The notes below the pieces were generated by a model that saw only the letters and a list, made by a program, of their open reading frames with translations, ran no database searches and was not told the DNA's origin. Positions 33,840-46,225 of a stretch of DNA of 64,000 nucleotides are shown here, piece after piece (the first letter of the stretch is position 1; each line of letters begins with the position of its first letter). The position numbers and the translations under genes are program-made. The DNA comes from Heterodera schachtii (taxonomy: Eukaryota > Nematoda > Chromadorea > Rhabditida > Heteroderidae), in NCBI GenBank assembly GCA_023374025.1, contig SIJG01000028.1:835134-899133 (forward strand), in the 5' to 3' direction.

Positions 33840-36800
33840 ATTCTCAGGTCGAGATAAAAAATAAAACAATATTAAAAGTTTACAAATGAAATTAATTATC
33901 TTTCTAAAGCAATTTAATATAATAATTACTTTTTTAAATTAATAATCCTCTTAATTATACGAATTTACACTCAATTTTAATTATACTTATTATCTTTCAC
34001 ATTTTAAACCTATGATAATTTTGCAAAAGCTAAACAATAAATATTTTATTTGTAATTTGTATAAAAAAAAATCACATTAATAGATACATAATATTGAAAA
34101 ATAACTTTAAATTTTGCTATGAAACGGACATATTTATAAATATTAATTGTATGCGACGAGCAATAGCAAAAATTTACCACGTTGAACTATAAAATTGCAG
34201 CAACTTGCGAGAGTGATGATTATTCACGGGAACGTGTTTTGTTTAAATAGTTTAACGCATAATTTTTTTCTTAAAAACTTACTCAATTAAAAATCAAATT
34301 TAATTAAATGAATTGAAAAAAGTGAGAAATTACAAAATTTATTTAATTAGGCTATTAACTTAATATAAGTTTATTCGATCATTTTGAATGAATTACTAAG
34401 ATGTAATTAATTGCCGCGTGACTATAACATGTTAATTGAATTTAATGATAACAGATATAAAAATATTACGTAAAAATGAAATAAATTTAAAAAGGTATAC
34501 AAAATATTTTAGAATAAAGTATTATTATCATTATTATTTTATCGAAAATAATTTATTTAATTAATATTTGCATGTACAGAATTTACGATGTTTTTATAAT
34601 ATCGAAGCAAAAGAATTATAAAAATTTGGAGTCTTGTCATGAGTTTATTGGACTAAATCAATAATAATTTGAAAAAATTACTTCTTAATCTCATGAAGAA
34701 TACGTTAGCCCAAAAAATATTTAAAACTTAAAAAAATCAATATTTATATTAATTCAAACATATTATTTATGGAAAAATAATATATAAATATTCTATTGTA
34801 TATCTACTGCGACATAATAATTTAATTGAAAAATTAACCAATTAATAAAATATGTTGCACTTGAATTTTAGAATTCACGGGATTAATTTGCAAAACATAA
34901 TGACACTTTTTATTAATTTTTATTGATTACTTAAAATAAAATATTAGCTTATTCAAAAGCAAAGGAAATCAAAAAATAAAAAAAAAATTCTAAAATATTC
35001 ATTAATTTTATTGTAACTAGCATCAAATTCTATAATGTGATATAGATAATTATTATTACTTAGAAAAGGCATTGTATAAAATTTACTAATAATGAAATGT
35101 CTCATATTTATAGTGTTCATCAACCGATAAATAAACACAATTGAGATTGAGGTGAAGATCTGATTAAAAACAGCTACGAATGAATAAACTCATTAAAACA
35201 TCACTTGAATTCATATAAGGCAAATTCATACTTAATTACAGAAAAAGAAAAACCTTATAAAACCCTAAATCTAAAAAAAATAAAAATGCATATTTTTAAA
35301 TTTATTTTTTAAAGTTTTTAATCGAATTTTAAAAAAGAGTTCTATTTGTCATAACTAAACAGTGTAAAATCCATTAATATCGTTTTTGAGCTTCTGATTT
35401 CATAACTTTTTTGAAACTTAACGAATTTTTTGAATATTTGCTGGATAATTGAAAACACGTGGTCCTATCTAGTAAATTCAAGATATTAAAATTTGGTTAA
35501 TATTGGGCGAAGTTATCAATAATTTTCTTTCAAAAATTTTCCATGTGATGGTTTTAGATTAACTCCCCAGCACCCACCGGAAACAAGTCCCCAAAAAGTT
35601 TTTGGCAAAGAACGCCACAAAAAAATGTTGTAAATAATCCCTACTTTTTTTAGAATAATAAAATTATGAATATTATAATTTTTAAATTCAATTATGTTAA
35701 TACTATTTTTATAAATTGCCTATTTTCTACATTTTTGGGATTCGGTTCCGATTCCGAAAATTTGGGCCTCGAAATGCCATCCCTGAAACTCCCAAATATT
35801 TGAAAATGGAAGCTTTTCATTAAAAAAATAGGAATATTTAGATTAACCAAACAAAATGAGTGAGCAATGTCAAATAAAAAAATATTCATAAAAACGATAA
35901 ATATCACATAATATTAATTGGTATTAAATTCAAAAAACAAATTATACAAAAAATATTCAATCTTTATAAATTATGTCTAATTCAAAATTTATTAATTTTT
36001 TAAAATCATTTAAATTAAAACCAAAATTTACAATTGTACAACTAATCTAAAGCTTCGCTCTCGATGTAGGGGTGAGCATTGAAAATGGAAAAGTATTCAT
36101 ATTTTAATCATTTAAATTTTTCTTTAATTTACTTTTTATTTTATTTATTTATTTTTTTAGAGAGATATTGAAAATTGAAAAAAAAAATAAAAGAAAAGTG
36201 ATTACAGATCAAAATTGAAAATTGTAAAGTGTCGATTATTTAATATTCTCATGATATAAATTTAAATTTTTTTATACTTACTTTTTAAAAAGTTGGATCA
36301 AAAAATTTAGAATATAAAATAAATTAATAGAACCTTTAAAAAATGAACATTATTCTTAATATTTGGAACTTAAGGAGAAAAAAAAACTTCAAAATACAAC
36401 TACTGTTGAAAGTAATAATGATAAAAAATAATAATCAAAATAAAAGTTGAAAAAAAATTCGCAAAATTAAAATGCTCTAAAATGCAAATATGAAAATATT
36501 TATTTATGATTGATGACAAAAAAAAATAACCTTATAAAAAAAATTGTAGAAATCCAATTAACATTCTTTTTCCTAAACTATAAAGTTTTTCAATAAGATT
36601 AAAATTACATTTTTAAATACTTATATAAAATTTTATATTTCGAAATTATTAAAAATATTGTTTATTAAATTTCATTTTTTATTCTCTAAAAGTCAAAACA
36701 ATAAAATTTAAGAAGATGTAAGAACTCAATGTCAATTAAGTTTTTAGGTAAAATATAAATAATTATGATCTTCAGTAAAATTAAATTTTTCTTGAATAAA

Positions 36801-37022
36801 AATACGTTTATGGGCATGAAATTTAAAAAATAAAAAATATTTAATTATATTATATATAAATAATTAAGTAGATTAAAAATATAATAAGATTTTTTTGTTT
36901 TTAATGGACCGTGTAACTAAAATCAAACTTTTCGTTTCTGAGACCATGATAAAACTTTAATTATATAAATTTCATGATAAATGAAATTATGAAAGAACAA
37001 AAATATTAAATTTAAAACGATA
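33840..37022. other. A-rich spacer
   Basis: No gene. Two richer patches, 35555-35640 (AACTCCCCAGCACCCACCGG) and 35725-35815 (GGGATTCGGTTCCGATTCCG and GAAATGCCATCCC), look like fragments of inserted elements but have no visible ends. A 71-codon minus frame at 35692 crosses the second patch and is not convincing. Confidence 0.4.
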
Positions 37023-37030
37023 AATAAAAC

Positions 37031-37498
37031 GGTGCTATGCGTTAGTCAAAAACCGCCACAATGGGCGTTAGTCAAAAAACCGCCAAATGAGACCCTTTAT
37101 TTTTTTCATGTCTTTTACTGATTATTTTGTATAAAATTATCTAGCAATAAATTTTAATATTTGCCTTTACCAATTTCAAATTTGGAATCTCCATCCTATT
37201 AGAATAAATTAATTTGAATAAAAATTTGTTGTAAAAAATATATAATAAAAAACTAAAGCCAATATATATTATATGCATAATGAGAAATGCAGGAAGCATT
37301 TTTACATTAATCAATGAATCGATTTTACATTATTAAATATTTTTTATACGAAGTGTTTGTTTACTAATATTAAAATTTATTGCTAGATAACTTTATACAA
37401 AATAATCAGTAAAAGACATGAGAAAAAATAAAGGGTCTCATTTGGCGGTTTTTTGACTAACGCCCATTGTGGCGGTTTTTGACTAACGTCCCAGCACC
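37031..37498. mobile_element. Foldback MITE with perfect 8-bp target duplication (GGTGCT termini)
   Basis: Inverted terminal repeats of about 140 bp (37031-37172 and 37360-37498) match almost perfectly. Each arm begins GGTGCT and then contains two direct copies of GCGTTAGTCAAAAACCGCC, about 25 bp apart, followed by AAATGAGACCCTTTATTTTT and TCATGTCTTTTACTGATT. The element is bounded by AATAAAAC at 37023-37030 and AATAAAAC at 37499-37506, an exact 8-bp target duplication. The spacer of about 190 bp is non-coding. An 8-bp duplication is a hallmark of hAT elements and also fits Merlin; the terminus does not let me choose. Confidence 0.88.
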
Positions 37499-37506
37499 AA
37501 TAAAAC

Positions 37507-37828
37507 TATAAAAAAAAATTAAATTTTTTATTACTGATACAAATTCTGTTATTAAATAGAAGGAAAACAAAAAAAAAGTATAATTTATTCTTTTTAAATT
37601 ATTTATTACTTTTCTATTTAAATATTTATTTGGTAAACTAATTAATATATACAAAAATAATTTACGTAATTTTCACTTTTAAGAGTTCTATTTAAAAATA
37701 TTTATAAATAAAAACAATATACATTTCTAAGAAAATCACAACAAATATAGGAACCAACAGCTGTAAAAGTTTTCTAATTATCAAAAAAAATTACAAAAGA
37801 ACTACTGTGGATATCGTATTAAGTGAAA
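37507..37828. other. A-rich spacer
   Basis: Nothing recognisable. A 65-codon minus frame starts inside the MITE at 37654 and is an artefact of AT-rich sequence. Confidence 0.45.
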
Positions 37829-37950
37829 TGCGAATTCCGTCATGTTTATATTATATTATAAAAATAACCAAAAAGTGTTTGAGTGAAATAAACAATAAAT
37901 TAATATTAATTATGAAAGCTTATTAAGTTCACTTACTTAAACTAACAATG
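37829..37950 (+). repeat. Dispersed repeat, copy at 37.8 kb (pairs with 11097-11217)
   Basis: Second copy of the 120-bp repeat described at 11.1 kb, ending in the shared TTCACTTACTTAAACTAACAA. Flanks are unrelated. Confidence 0.55.
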
Positions 37951-38925
37951 AATTAATTTATATTTTATGTAAATTTAAGTTAAATTAAAATCATCCAAAT
38001 TAGAAATACCAAATATTATGAATGGTTTTAATAATAGTCATTTTACAACTAAATTTAACGAAAACAATGAAGCATTAATTAAAAAAAGTTATTATATAAA
38101 TTTAATAATTCTAACTTAAAACATTCATTTTAATGGAAGACATCGGCACAAGATAAAAATATATATAAATAATCAAAATTAATTTCTCTATTTACAATTT
38201 TTTAGCTATGGAGTATTTTTGATTTTTTTTTTTGTAATTTTTTATTATTAACTAGTCACCCTTTGTAACTTTCATTGTGTTTGATGTTCAGGTTTACTGA
38301 TTATAATTTCATTATTGAAAATATAATTATTATTTCTTTAAGTTTTTTTTAGAATTTATTTTTTTATTTTGTTTGAACTTTAATTTTAATTTATTTTATG
38401 TAAAATATTACGGTGTAGAGGATAAAATTTAAATAGGTTTCATTTTCTTCTTGAACAATTAAACCGGTGAAGCTTCTAGAACTATGTTGGTGAATTAAAC
38501 AATTAGTTTAATAAATATAAATTTATTAAATCGATTATTGATAGATTAAAATGATACAAGAACGGCTTTTTAAATATGATCATTTCCGTTTAATTATATA
38601 AAATATTTTAAATTTGTGCTGATTGAAATTTGTCTATTGATCGGAACAATATGAGTCAATTTATATAAATATAATTTTTTTCTTTTAATAATTTTTTCAA
38701 TCCGATACTTGGTTTTACGATTGAAAATAGCCATAAAATAGAAAAAGTCTTACGACAAAATAAAAAAAATATGAATAAATAATTCATTGAAAAATATTTA
38801 TTAAAACAACGTAAACAGTTTGAAAAAATAACTCGAAAAATTGACGATACGGCATGAGGCTTTAACTGCTCAGAACTGCTGATTTTAAAAATATTTACAA
38901 AATTGTTATTTTTCAATATATTATA
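37951..38925. other. AT-rich spacer with composition switch
   Basis: The plus strand turns from A-rich to T-rich near 38.2 kb. The 86-codon minus frame at 38656 is Phe/Lys/Ile-rich with no motif, and I do not call it. Confidence 0.4.
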
Positions 38926-38929
38926 TTTA

Positions 38930-39430
38930 TGACTGATCTATTTTTTTTTTTTGGCAATATTCAGCTAAGCTGATTAGTAACTTTTTTATTTTGCTATTTT
39001 GGGAATTTGAAGCTGACAGTCGCTTTTTTTATTAATTGCTAAATTTAAGAAGTTGATTTTGATATTTTAATAAATATCTTTACCATGAGTGGCTTCCGTT
39101 TGGATTGTCAATTCACCTGGAATTTCAATTTATTAATTTCTTTTAGCAATAAAATTTTAAAATGTTAATTCCTTTTTAAAAATATAAAACAAATATGTAT
39201 GACTGATCTATTTTTTATTAAATTTTTTGGTAATATTCAGCTAATTGATCACTTTTTTATTAAATTTTTTGGCAATATTCAGCTAATTGATCACTTTTTT
39301 ATTAAATTTTTTGGCAATCTGCTGATAGTGGCAATGTGTTGCTGATCAATCACTTTTTTATTGTGCTAATTTGGCATTTTGCTTCTGATCAGTCACTTTT
39401 TTAATTTGTTAATTTGACAATGAAATGGTG
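38930..39430 (+). repeat. 42-bp tandem repeat array with eroded flanks
   Basis: The unit is ATTAAATTTTTTGGCAATATT then CAGCTAATTGATCACTTTTTT, 42 bp. ATTAAATTTTTTGG begins at 39217, 39259 and 39301. To the right two degenerate units keep only the GATCARTCACTTTTTT part. To the left, 38930-38970 begins with the same TATGACTGATCTATTTTTT as 39198 and holds GGCAATATTCAGCTAA, so the array or its parent was partly duplicated 260 bp apart. Confidence 0.78.
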
Positions 39431-41738
39431 ACCTTTATGTTATTTTATGAACTGATAAACATGCAGATGTTATTTTTTATTAATATTTTTATTGAGATTT
39501 TCCATAATTGAAGACTCAATGCCTGAAATTTCAAGCAATTAATATATTTAAGTATTTATTTTTAAAACAATATTTTATTTTTAAAAACAAAAATTGTTTA
39601 GCAACAATAATTTTTATTACCATATAGCTTGTCTTGGTTTTCGTCTGAAAATTTTTTAATTATTAAATGACTCACGCAGCAGAATTTGCCGAAAACTGGC
39701 ACCTTAATCAAACAATTAATTCTTGCATTTTAATTAGAAAATTAATATTTATTTATTCCATTTACCAGCTTTTATTGTTGTATCACACGGGCACCTTAAT
39801 TAATAAATAGTTATATACACAAAGTTTCTGCTTTAAAAAACTTTATCTCAAAACCGAAAACAGTCTGAAAGTTATAACAATTTTAATTCAAATATTTTCA
39901 AGAATTCTGCAATTTTATATTTAAAAATTTGAATTTATATTGCTGTTGGTATATTTTCTATTTTATTCTTTACCACAACAGTTAATCACTTTTAAATTTT
40001 GGCGTTAAAATATACATTACATAATCTTCAAATATTACCAGGCTCCAAGATCTGCAGAACGGTTGTGCCTTAAATTGTTAAGATTTTATTTGATGGAATT
40101 AAAATCATAATAATTAAAATAATATACAAATTGTAAAAGGAAATATTCATTTACCAGCAAATATGCGTTGCACTACGATTTTTTTTCCATAAATTTACTG
40201 AGTTATTTGTTTTACTAATAATTAACGAATTCTGTCAATGATTGCTGGTTATTTTTTGTATTTTTTATTAAATTTTTGGATTTATTTAATTATTAATTTT
40301 TAATGATAAAGTATTTTTTGTAAAGTAAATAAATAATTTAAATGGGTTTATTTTATGCTCTTATGTAATTATAAACAATATTTATCAATGTTTATTTAAT
40401 AATATTTTTTTAATTTCTATTTTATTTAAAATTAAAAAAATATGCTATTAATAATATTTTTTTTCATTTTTAATGCGATAATACAAATTAAATATTGATT
40501 AAAATTAACTTCGTTCGTTATTCATTCATTTTGGCTACTTTGAATTTCTTATCGAAAATTTTTAATATTTTAACATCCCATGTTTTCTGCATTCAATTGT
40601 GTTTTCTCAATTTATTTAAATTAAAATAAATTTTTTTTGTTCAAATTCATTATAAAAATAACCTATTCTTTTTTACATTCGATTTCAAATTTTTAAATTT
40701 ACTATTATGTCATTAAAAATTTATTTTATTGGATAATTAAACTTTATTTTATCATTAATTTCTTTTATTCATATTTTCAGATAATTTCTTAATAAATTTT
40801 AATATTAAAATCTAACAGTGGAACGTTATCCATTTTTTCAGAAACCGTAATTGTAATTTGGCGATTTATATATTCTTAGCTAAGTTATGATGTTAATTGA
40901 TTGTTAAATAAATTTAGTTCATTCAAATAAATTTCATTTATTGAATTTTTGAAGATTATAATTTTGTTACATTATAGAGTTCTGGGTTTAATAATTGAAG
41001 ATATTTATTTTTGTGACCATTTATGCCATTCACTCGAGGCCTTAAGAAAATTAGTCTAATCGTGTACATGATTGTTCAATAAACTATTTCATTCAAAAAT
41101 TTTTTCACTTATTTTAATTTGGTGAATGATAATTAATTTATAAATATAAAAAGCGAAATTTTAGAGAATTTTTCAATAAAAATAAAATTGACCGATTAAT
41201 ATTACTTCAGAAGAAACAAAAATATGGATTTATATTTAAAGCAGTTGAAAATATTAAAGTAAAAATAGAGAGACTAATTAATTAATATTTGTTATTAAAA
41301 TAATTAACTTGTCTACAATTATAGAGCCATTCAATTATAAGACAAATGAATATTATGATAGAAACAATTTATAACGATACAATTAAATATATGTATTGAT
41401 GTGTTTTAGTTTTTTTGTTAAATTTATTTCTTTTAAAATGAAATGTTGTAAATCATAAAACGAAAATATTTTTAAAATTTAACCAATTTTTGCTTTTTTA
41501 GAAATTTTTTAAATTTTGTTTGTCGTATTTTAATAATTTTTGAATGAAATTTTGTTTTTTTAGGTTCTTGAGTAAAATATTAGCGTTGCTTTATATGATA
41601 GCAAGTCAGGCTGTTTTTTTTCACTCGGCGAATTATTCGCGCTTCAAGCACAAATGTGTCCCCGACAAAATGTTTGCCTTCTAAAGAAATAATTGTAATT
41701 TGTTTTATAAAAATGTTGTATAAAATTTTTTTTATCAT
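39431..41738. other. T-rich spacer
   Basis: No gene. A richer patch at 41585-41685 (CACTCGGCGAATTATTCGCG, then CCCCGAC) lies just left of duplication copy A and is absent before copy B. I cannot identify it. Confidence 0.4.
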
Positions 41739-42147
41739 ATATTATTTTGACTTTTAATTTTTATTTATATTCATTTTTATTTATCTTAGTTTATTTTACT
41801 TGATAAATTAATAATACATCAGGTTATTTTATTTACACTAATAAGGTTACATTTATATGAATCTCAGATAATAAATTTTATATATAATTAATCCCTCATT
41901 GATTAGAAACTCGTTTAAAATCCCTTGGTGAAGAACTCGCGAAAAACTTCTTGGCAATCCATTATTGCTAAACTTGTTATAATGCCTTTTTGAATTTTTT
42001 TAAAATATTTAAAAAAGATCATTATTTTTAAATTTCAATTATCAGGACTATATTTCTTAATATGGATGGAAAATTAAAATATTATTTGGTAAAAGCAATT
42101 CTGTTTTTTATTACAATGAACTTGCATTAACAAAATAACATTATTCC

Positions 42148-42204
42148 ATGAAGTTCTTGTGTCTCATTTTATTGTTTTTCTTTTATTTACTCGCATATCA
42201 CTAA
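42148..42204 (+). other. Possible signal-peptide exon (copy A)
   Basis: ATG opens an 18-codon frame, MKFLCLILLFFFYLLAYH, with a Lys followed by a hydrophobic core, as in secretory signal peptides. Copy B has one T fewer and reads MKFLCLILLFSFIYSHITNEL. GAATTGTGAAAAG, a donor-like GT, follows. No downstream exon could be linked, and a short hydrophobic frame is easy to find in T-rich DNA, so this is only a candidate. Confidence 0.18.
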
Positions 42205-45200
42205 TGAATTGTGAAAAGCGATGGCTGTTGATTAATTTTTTTTAATTTTAATACTTGTAATTCCGTAAGTTTTGAAGTATATAAATTATTGAAATTTAGT
42301 TAAATTATATTTAATATATTAGTTATAGGTTTGTTATTTTGTTGATTGCAATAAAATATAATTTTATTTTCTCATAATGTTAATTTCAATTAGTAAATCA
42401 TGACTTATACCATTTGATAATCGAGAGCTTGTTTCATCTCATTCGTTTTCCAAAGGAGTTTTAATTTTTTAGATTAGAATTGCTTATATAAAGTTAGCTT
42501 TGCAATTTATTCATCATTAAGAAGCTCGAGAAATATTTTTTCATTTTGCAGAATTTAAAAAAAACTTTTTTTTAGTCTTTTTGACTTCCTTCCTTTCAAA
42601 ATTTATTATTATAATAAAATAAAAAAATTATGTAAAAATATAATTTATGATAAATAAAATATATACCAATTAAATGGTGAAAAATTTTCCGAATTATATG
42701 AGAAATATTTTAAAGTTTAATAAAAAAATTTTTAATTATTTTTTTATTTGTATGCGTATTGTTTAGCGCCTTCATAATCAACTAAATGCTATCATTTTAT
42801 CCACATTTAGTCATTATGTTTAAATTAATTCCAATAATTAAATTTTTAATGTAAATTTTTATGAAAGAAAAAGATTTTACGAAATAACATAATAAAAATC
42901 AATCTTTTATTTTGCAATTATTAAAATGATTTATTTCACATTATATAAAATACAAAAATTTGTAAATTTTATGTACCAAATAATAAATGCAAAATTAAAG
43001 CAATTATACTCGTGAAAAAAAATTAATGAAATGAGAAGAATATATCACATCATCACATTTTATAAATTTTTAAAAAGTTAAAGTGTTTACTTTGTTGTAA
43101 ATAAATATCCTATATTAACTAATATGCAGATAAATTATTTCAAAACTAAATAAGCAGTTTATAATTATTTAAAATGAATTTTTATAACTTTTAAAGACCA
43201 AATTGCCCAAAAATAATATTTTTTTAAATATTGGCCGAGTAAATTTATTCTTAATAAAATTATAATATAAATAACATTATTAAATTAATTAATAAACTTA
43301 AGGAATTTTTCTAAAAAACACCTTAAAAGATTTAAGAATTATTAAACACAATTTAAATATTAAAAACAAATAAAATTATAACGCTTACTCATAATTTACT
43401 TTGATTATATTTATCTCAATAAAGTAAAAACCTTTTAATCTTATAATAATTTTCAAAAAGATAAATATACGCTGCAAACTTTATGATGAAAGCAGAAGCA
43501 GGAAAGTTGGTAAACAAGATATATTAAGTGAATAAATAAAAAAGACTAACATTTCTTATTTAACAATTCAAATTACCGTTAAATGAATTAATACATCAGT
43601 TGTAAATAGAACCTATGTTAAACATATTAATTATTTACCATTGTCATATACAAAAACAACTGAAGCAAACTTCATTTAAATGCATTTTTTGCAATATATG
43701 AGTTTTGGAAGTAATTAAATAATAAAGCAAAATTATTCAATAATTATTTAATTAAAAAATTATTTATTGTTTCTATAAGAATATAAACATTATGTAGCAA
43801 TCTGTTATATTGAGTAATTAATGCCACACTAGCATACATTTATTTCAGCCTTATTAATTTTTTAACGAATCATTTAACCTTTTATTTTTCATGTTGACTC
43901 TTTAAAAATTTGATTGTGGTTAATTTTTGTTTGTTATATTTTTTGTTCTTGAGTTAAGGTTTTTCTTATATTTCGACCTTTGGAAATTTTAAAGAATATA
44001 TATTAATTTATCGAACTATTTTAATTAAAAAAAATCAATCGCTGTAAAAACGAAATAGGGAACAATTTTTTTTTAGGCATTTGCTTGTTTCTTAAATTAA
44101 ATAAAATTCATAATTATAAAATTTAAGCTAAAAGCACTATCAGTTGCTTTTAAGTATGCTTATCTAAGACTTCATTTAAATTTAAATTACAAAAAAAAAC
44201 CAAAACAAACATAAAATCACATAAAGTAATAATATATTATTACAAACCAAAAATCCAAGATGGACAATAAATTGTGAAAATTACTTGATAATAATATTAC
44301 AATGATTTTGTATGTTAATTTGCTTGCATTTTGTAATTATAGCGAAATAAATTATAAATTGCTCTGTTGATCATTTAATCTTGTTGTAGCCTGATGATTT
44401 TTAGTTTTATTTTAAAAATTCACAGTATTATTTATAAGTTTATTGTTATTTAAAATTTATTAATTTCCTTTCAATTTTAAAATAATTATTTGATATTAAC
44501 TACATATCCAAATATTTTGTGAATTATTTATAATTGGGTTATTTTCTCTTTAATTTTATAATTATTTCAAAATTTTGTGTTGTTCAACCAATTTCATTCT
44601 CATCGATTATTTATCCTTCATGCTATTTCAATGGATCAATTAATTAATTAGAATTCATCATTTAAACCTTACACATAACCATTCATTCACCCAAAAATTA
44701 AATATGCCTTAATATTTGTCCTATAATAGTTATTTCCAAAAACACATAAAAAGCAATAATTTTTTAATAATAAACGCAAAAATTCTTGCTCTCGCTTCTA
44801 ACTTATCTTTACTTTATGATAAAATCAATAGAAATAATTTATACTTTTAAATAAAATTATAGATTCATTCAAGATTGAATTATTTTATTGCAAACTAATT
44901 AATATATATGTGTTTTACATTGAATGAAATTTTCAATCAAAAATAAGTGCATTTAAAAAAACTCTCCAATGAATAAACCGGAAGACACAGAAATGTGCAT
45001 GAGATATAATGAGAACGCCAATTAAATAAAAATATATAAAACATACCGATTCGACTAATTTTATTCATAAATTCATTAAATAATTTAAACAAAAAAATAA
45101 ATAACATAATTCTGTGCAGAAATTGAATTATTTACATATTCTGAATGATTAATATGAGTATATGATTTATAATAATTAGTAATTTGATCACTCCATTCTC

Positions 45201-45310
45201 AAAATTATATTTAAAGGGGGAAAATACGTTGAACTTTATATGAATAAAAAGTTAAATTTGTAACTGCAGTATAAGCATAATTTCATACTAATAATTTATA
45301 GAAAGATTTG

Positions 45311-45630
45311 ATGAATTTTGACATTTCTCTACCGGAATGGATGTCGGCAAAACGGGAAATTTTGACATTTCTCTACCGGAATGGATGTCGGCAAAACGGG
45401 AAATTTTGACATTTCTCTACCGGAATGGATGTCGGCACCTACTTCGTTTCTTCCCGCAATGGCTTCTCTAGCGACAAATATAGTTAAACTTGCTCTCGAA
45501 AAGAGACAAAAACAATTAATCATTTAAAAAATTTCACAGGGCAATAACAATAAATGAACGTATTTTTTGAGTTAGCGCGAAACCGTCTTAGCAACATCAG
45601 GACATGGCAAAATATCATTGAATAATTTAT
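45311..45630 (+). pseudogene. Small plus-strand gene remnant in copy A (frame broken)
   Basis: This matches the intact 56-codon frame of copy B at 61874. In A the start MNFDISLPEWMSA is followed by two extra 44-bp repeat units (88 bp, not a multiple of three), which break the frame. After them the peptide resumes: PTSFLPAMASLATNIVKLAL, then EKRQKQLII. Two more single-base shifts lead to NERIFELARNRLSNIRTWQN and a stop. Copy C keeps NESYFELARTRLSNIRT. Synonymous and conservative changes between copies suggest that this was protein-coding. Function is unknown; the sequence looks alpha-helical and charged. Confidence 0.38.
45316..45437 (+). repeat. 44-bp tandem repeat, 2.8 units, present only in copy A
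   Basis: TTTTGACATTTCTCTACCGG, then AATGGATGTCGGCA, AAACGGGAAA; unit starts at 45316, 45360 and 45404. Copies are identical. Copy B has a single unit at 61877-61911 without the AAACGGGAAA linker. The repeat overlaps the start of the plus-strand small gene and destroys its frame. Confidence 0.88.
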
Positions 45631-45691
45631 TTCTTAATAACTTACTTAAGGCATTTTTATACTATAATTGGTGGTTGCCCATTTTCTATGT

Positions 45692-45850
45692 TCACGATGC
45701 GAGTGCCTCGAAATACTCATTAAATTGTTCCATTGCTTTAATATTCAATTTTTTATTGAAGTTTTGGGTAGCTGAAAAAAAATAACATTAATTTGACTTT
45801 GAATTATAGATTTCTTATTACTCCATAAAAAAAAGTCTGAAAATTTTCGT
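45692..45850 (-). CDS. Minus-strand small gene, terminal exons with 50-bp intron (copy A)
   Basis: The last exon, 45771 down to 45692, reads TQNFNKKLNIKAMEQFNEYF and then EALAS and a stop. It is preceded by an acceptor TTTTTTTTCAG and a 50-bp intron (45772-45821) starting GTAATAAG. The exon before it reads TAQEQKIRKFSDFFLW, and splicing keeps the frame. In copy B the intron is 51 bp, so the indel is harmless if the intron is real. The start is unresolved: no in-frame ATG precedes the first exon before a stop. Its stop faces the end of the plus-strand gene about 60 bp away. It is absent from copy C. Function unknown. Confidence 0.33.
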
Positions 45851-45954
45851 ATTTTTTGTTCTTGTGCTGTCAAATATTTTATTTATTCCTAATTTTTTTA
45901 TTCCTAAGTTTTTTATTTATAAATTTTTTTTCAAAAAACTAAATTATTGGTGAT

Positions 45955-46225
45955 TCATTATTAAGACGCTGAACACATTTGTATCTTTTTATCGACCTAA
46001 TGATAAAGGATTTCTTGTAAAAATTAGCAAGCCTAACGCCATGCTTTGACTGTTAAAATGCCATATTTTTAATTTACTTTCAATTAAGAAATAGCAAAAT
46101 GTTTATTTTGTTTTATTTAAGTAAAACCCACAATTATTTGAACTTAATTTTAATTAGTTTAAATGATTTTCCATATTTTTGTTGTTTACTTTTCTATTTT
46201 TGCTTTTGTCAATTTTTCAAGCGTT
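45955..46225 (-). pseudogene. Minus-strand two-exon small gene remnant (copy A)
   Basis: Exon 1 (46225-46190) reads RTLEKLTKAKIE, followed by a donor GTAAAC. A 140-bp intron ends ATTTTAACAG, and exon 2 from 46049 reads NQSMALGLLIFTRNP; the phase is consistent across the junction. In copy B exon 2 continues IRSIKRYKCVQRLNKSG and stop. In copy A an indel after FTRNP and an 8-bp deletion near the stop break it. Copy C keeps LGLLILQRNPHIFKSIKRYK and then CVQRLNKSK. The acceptor AG is not conserved in C (CAAT), which weakens the splice model. Function unknown. Confidence 0.3.
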
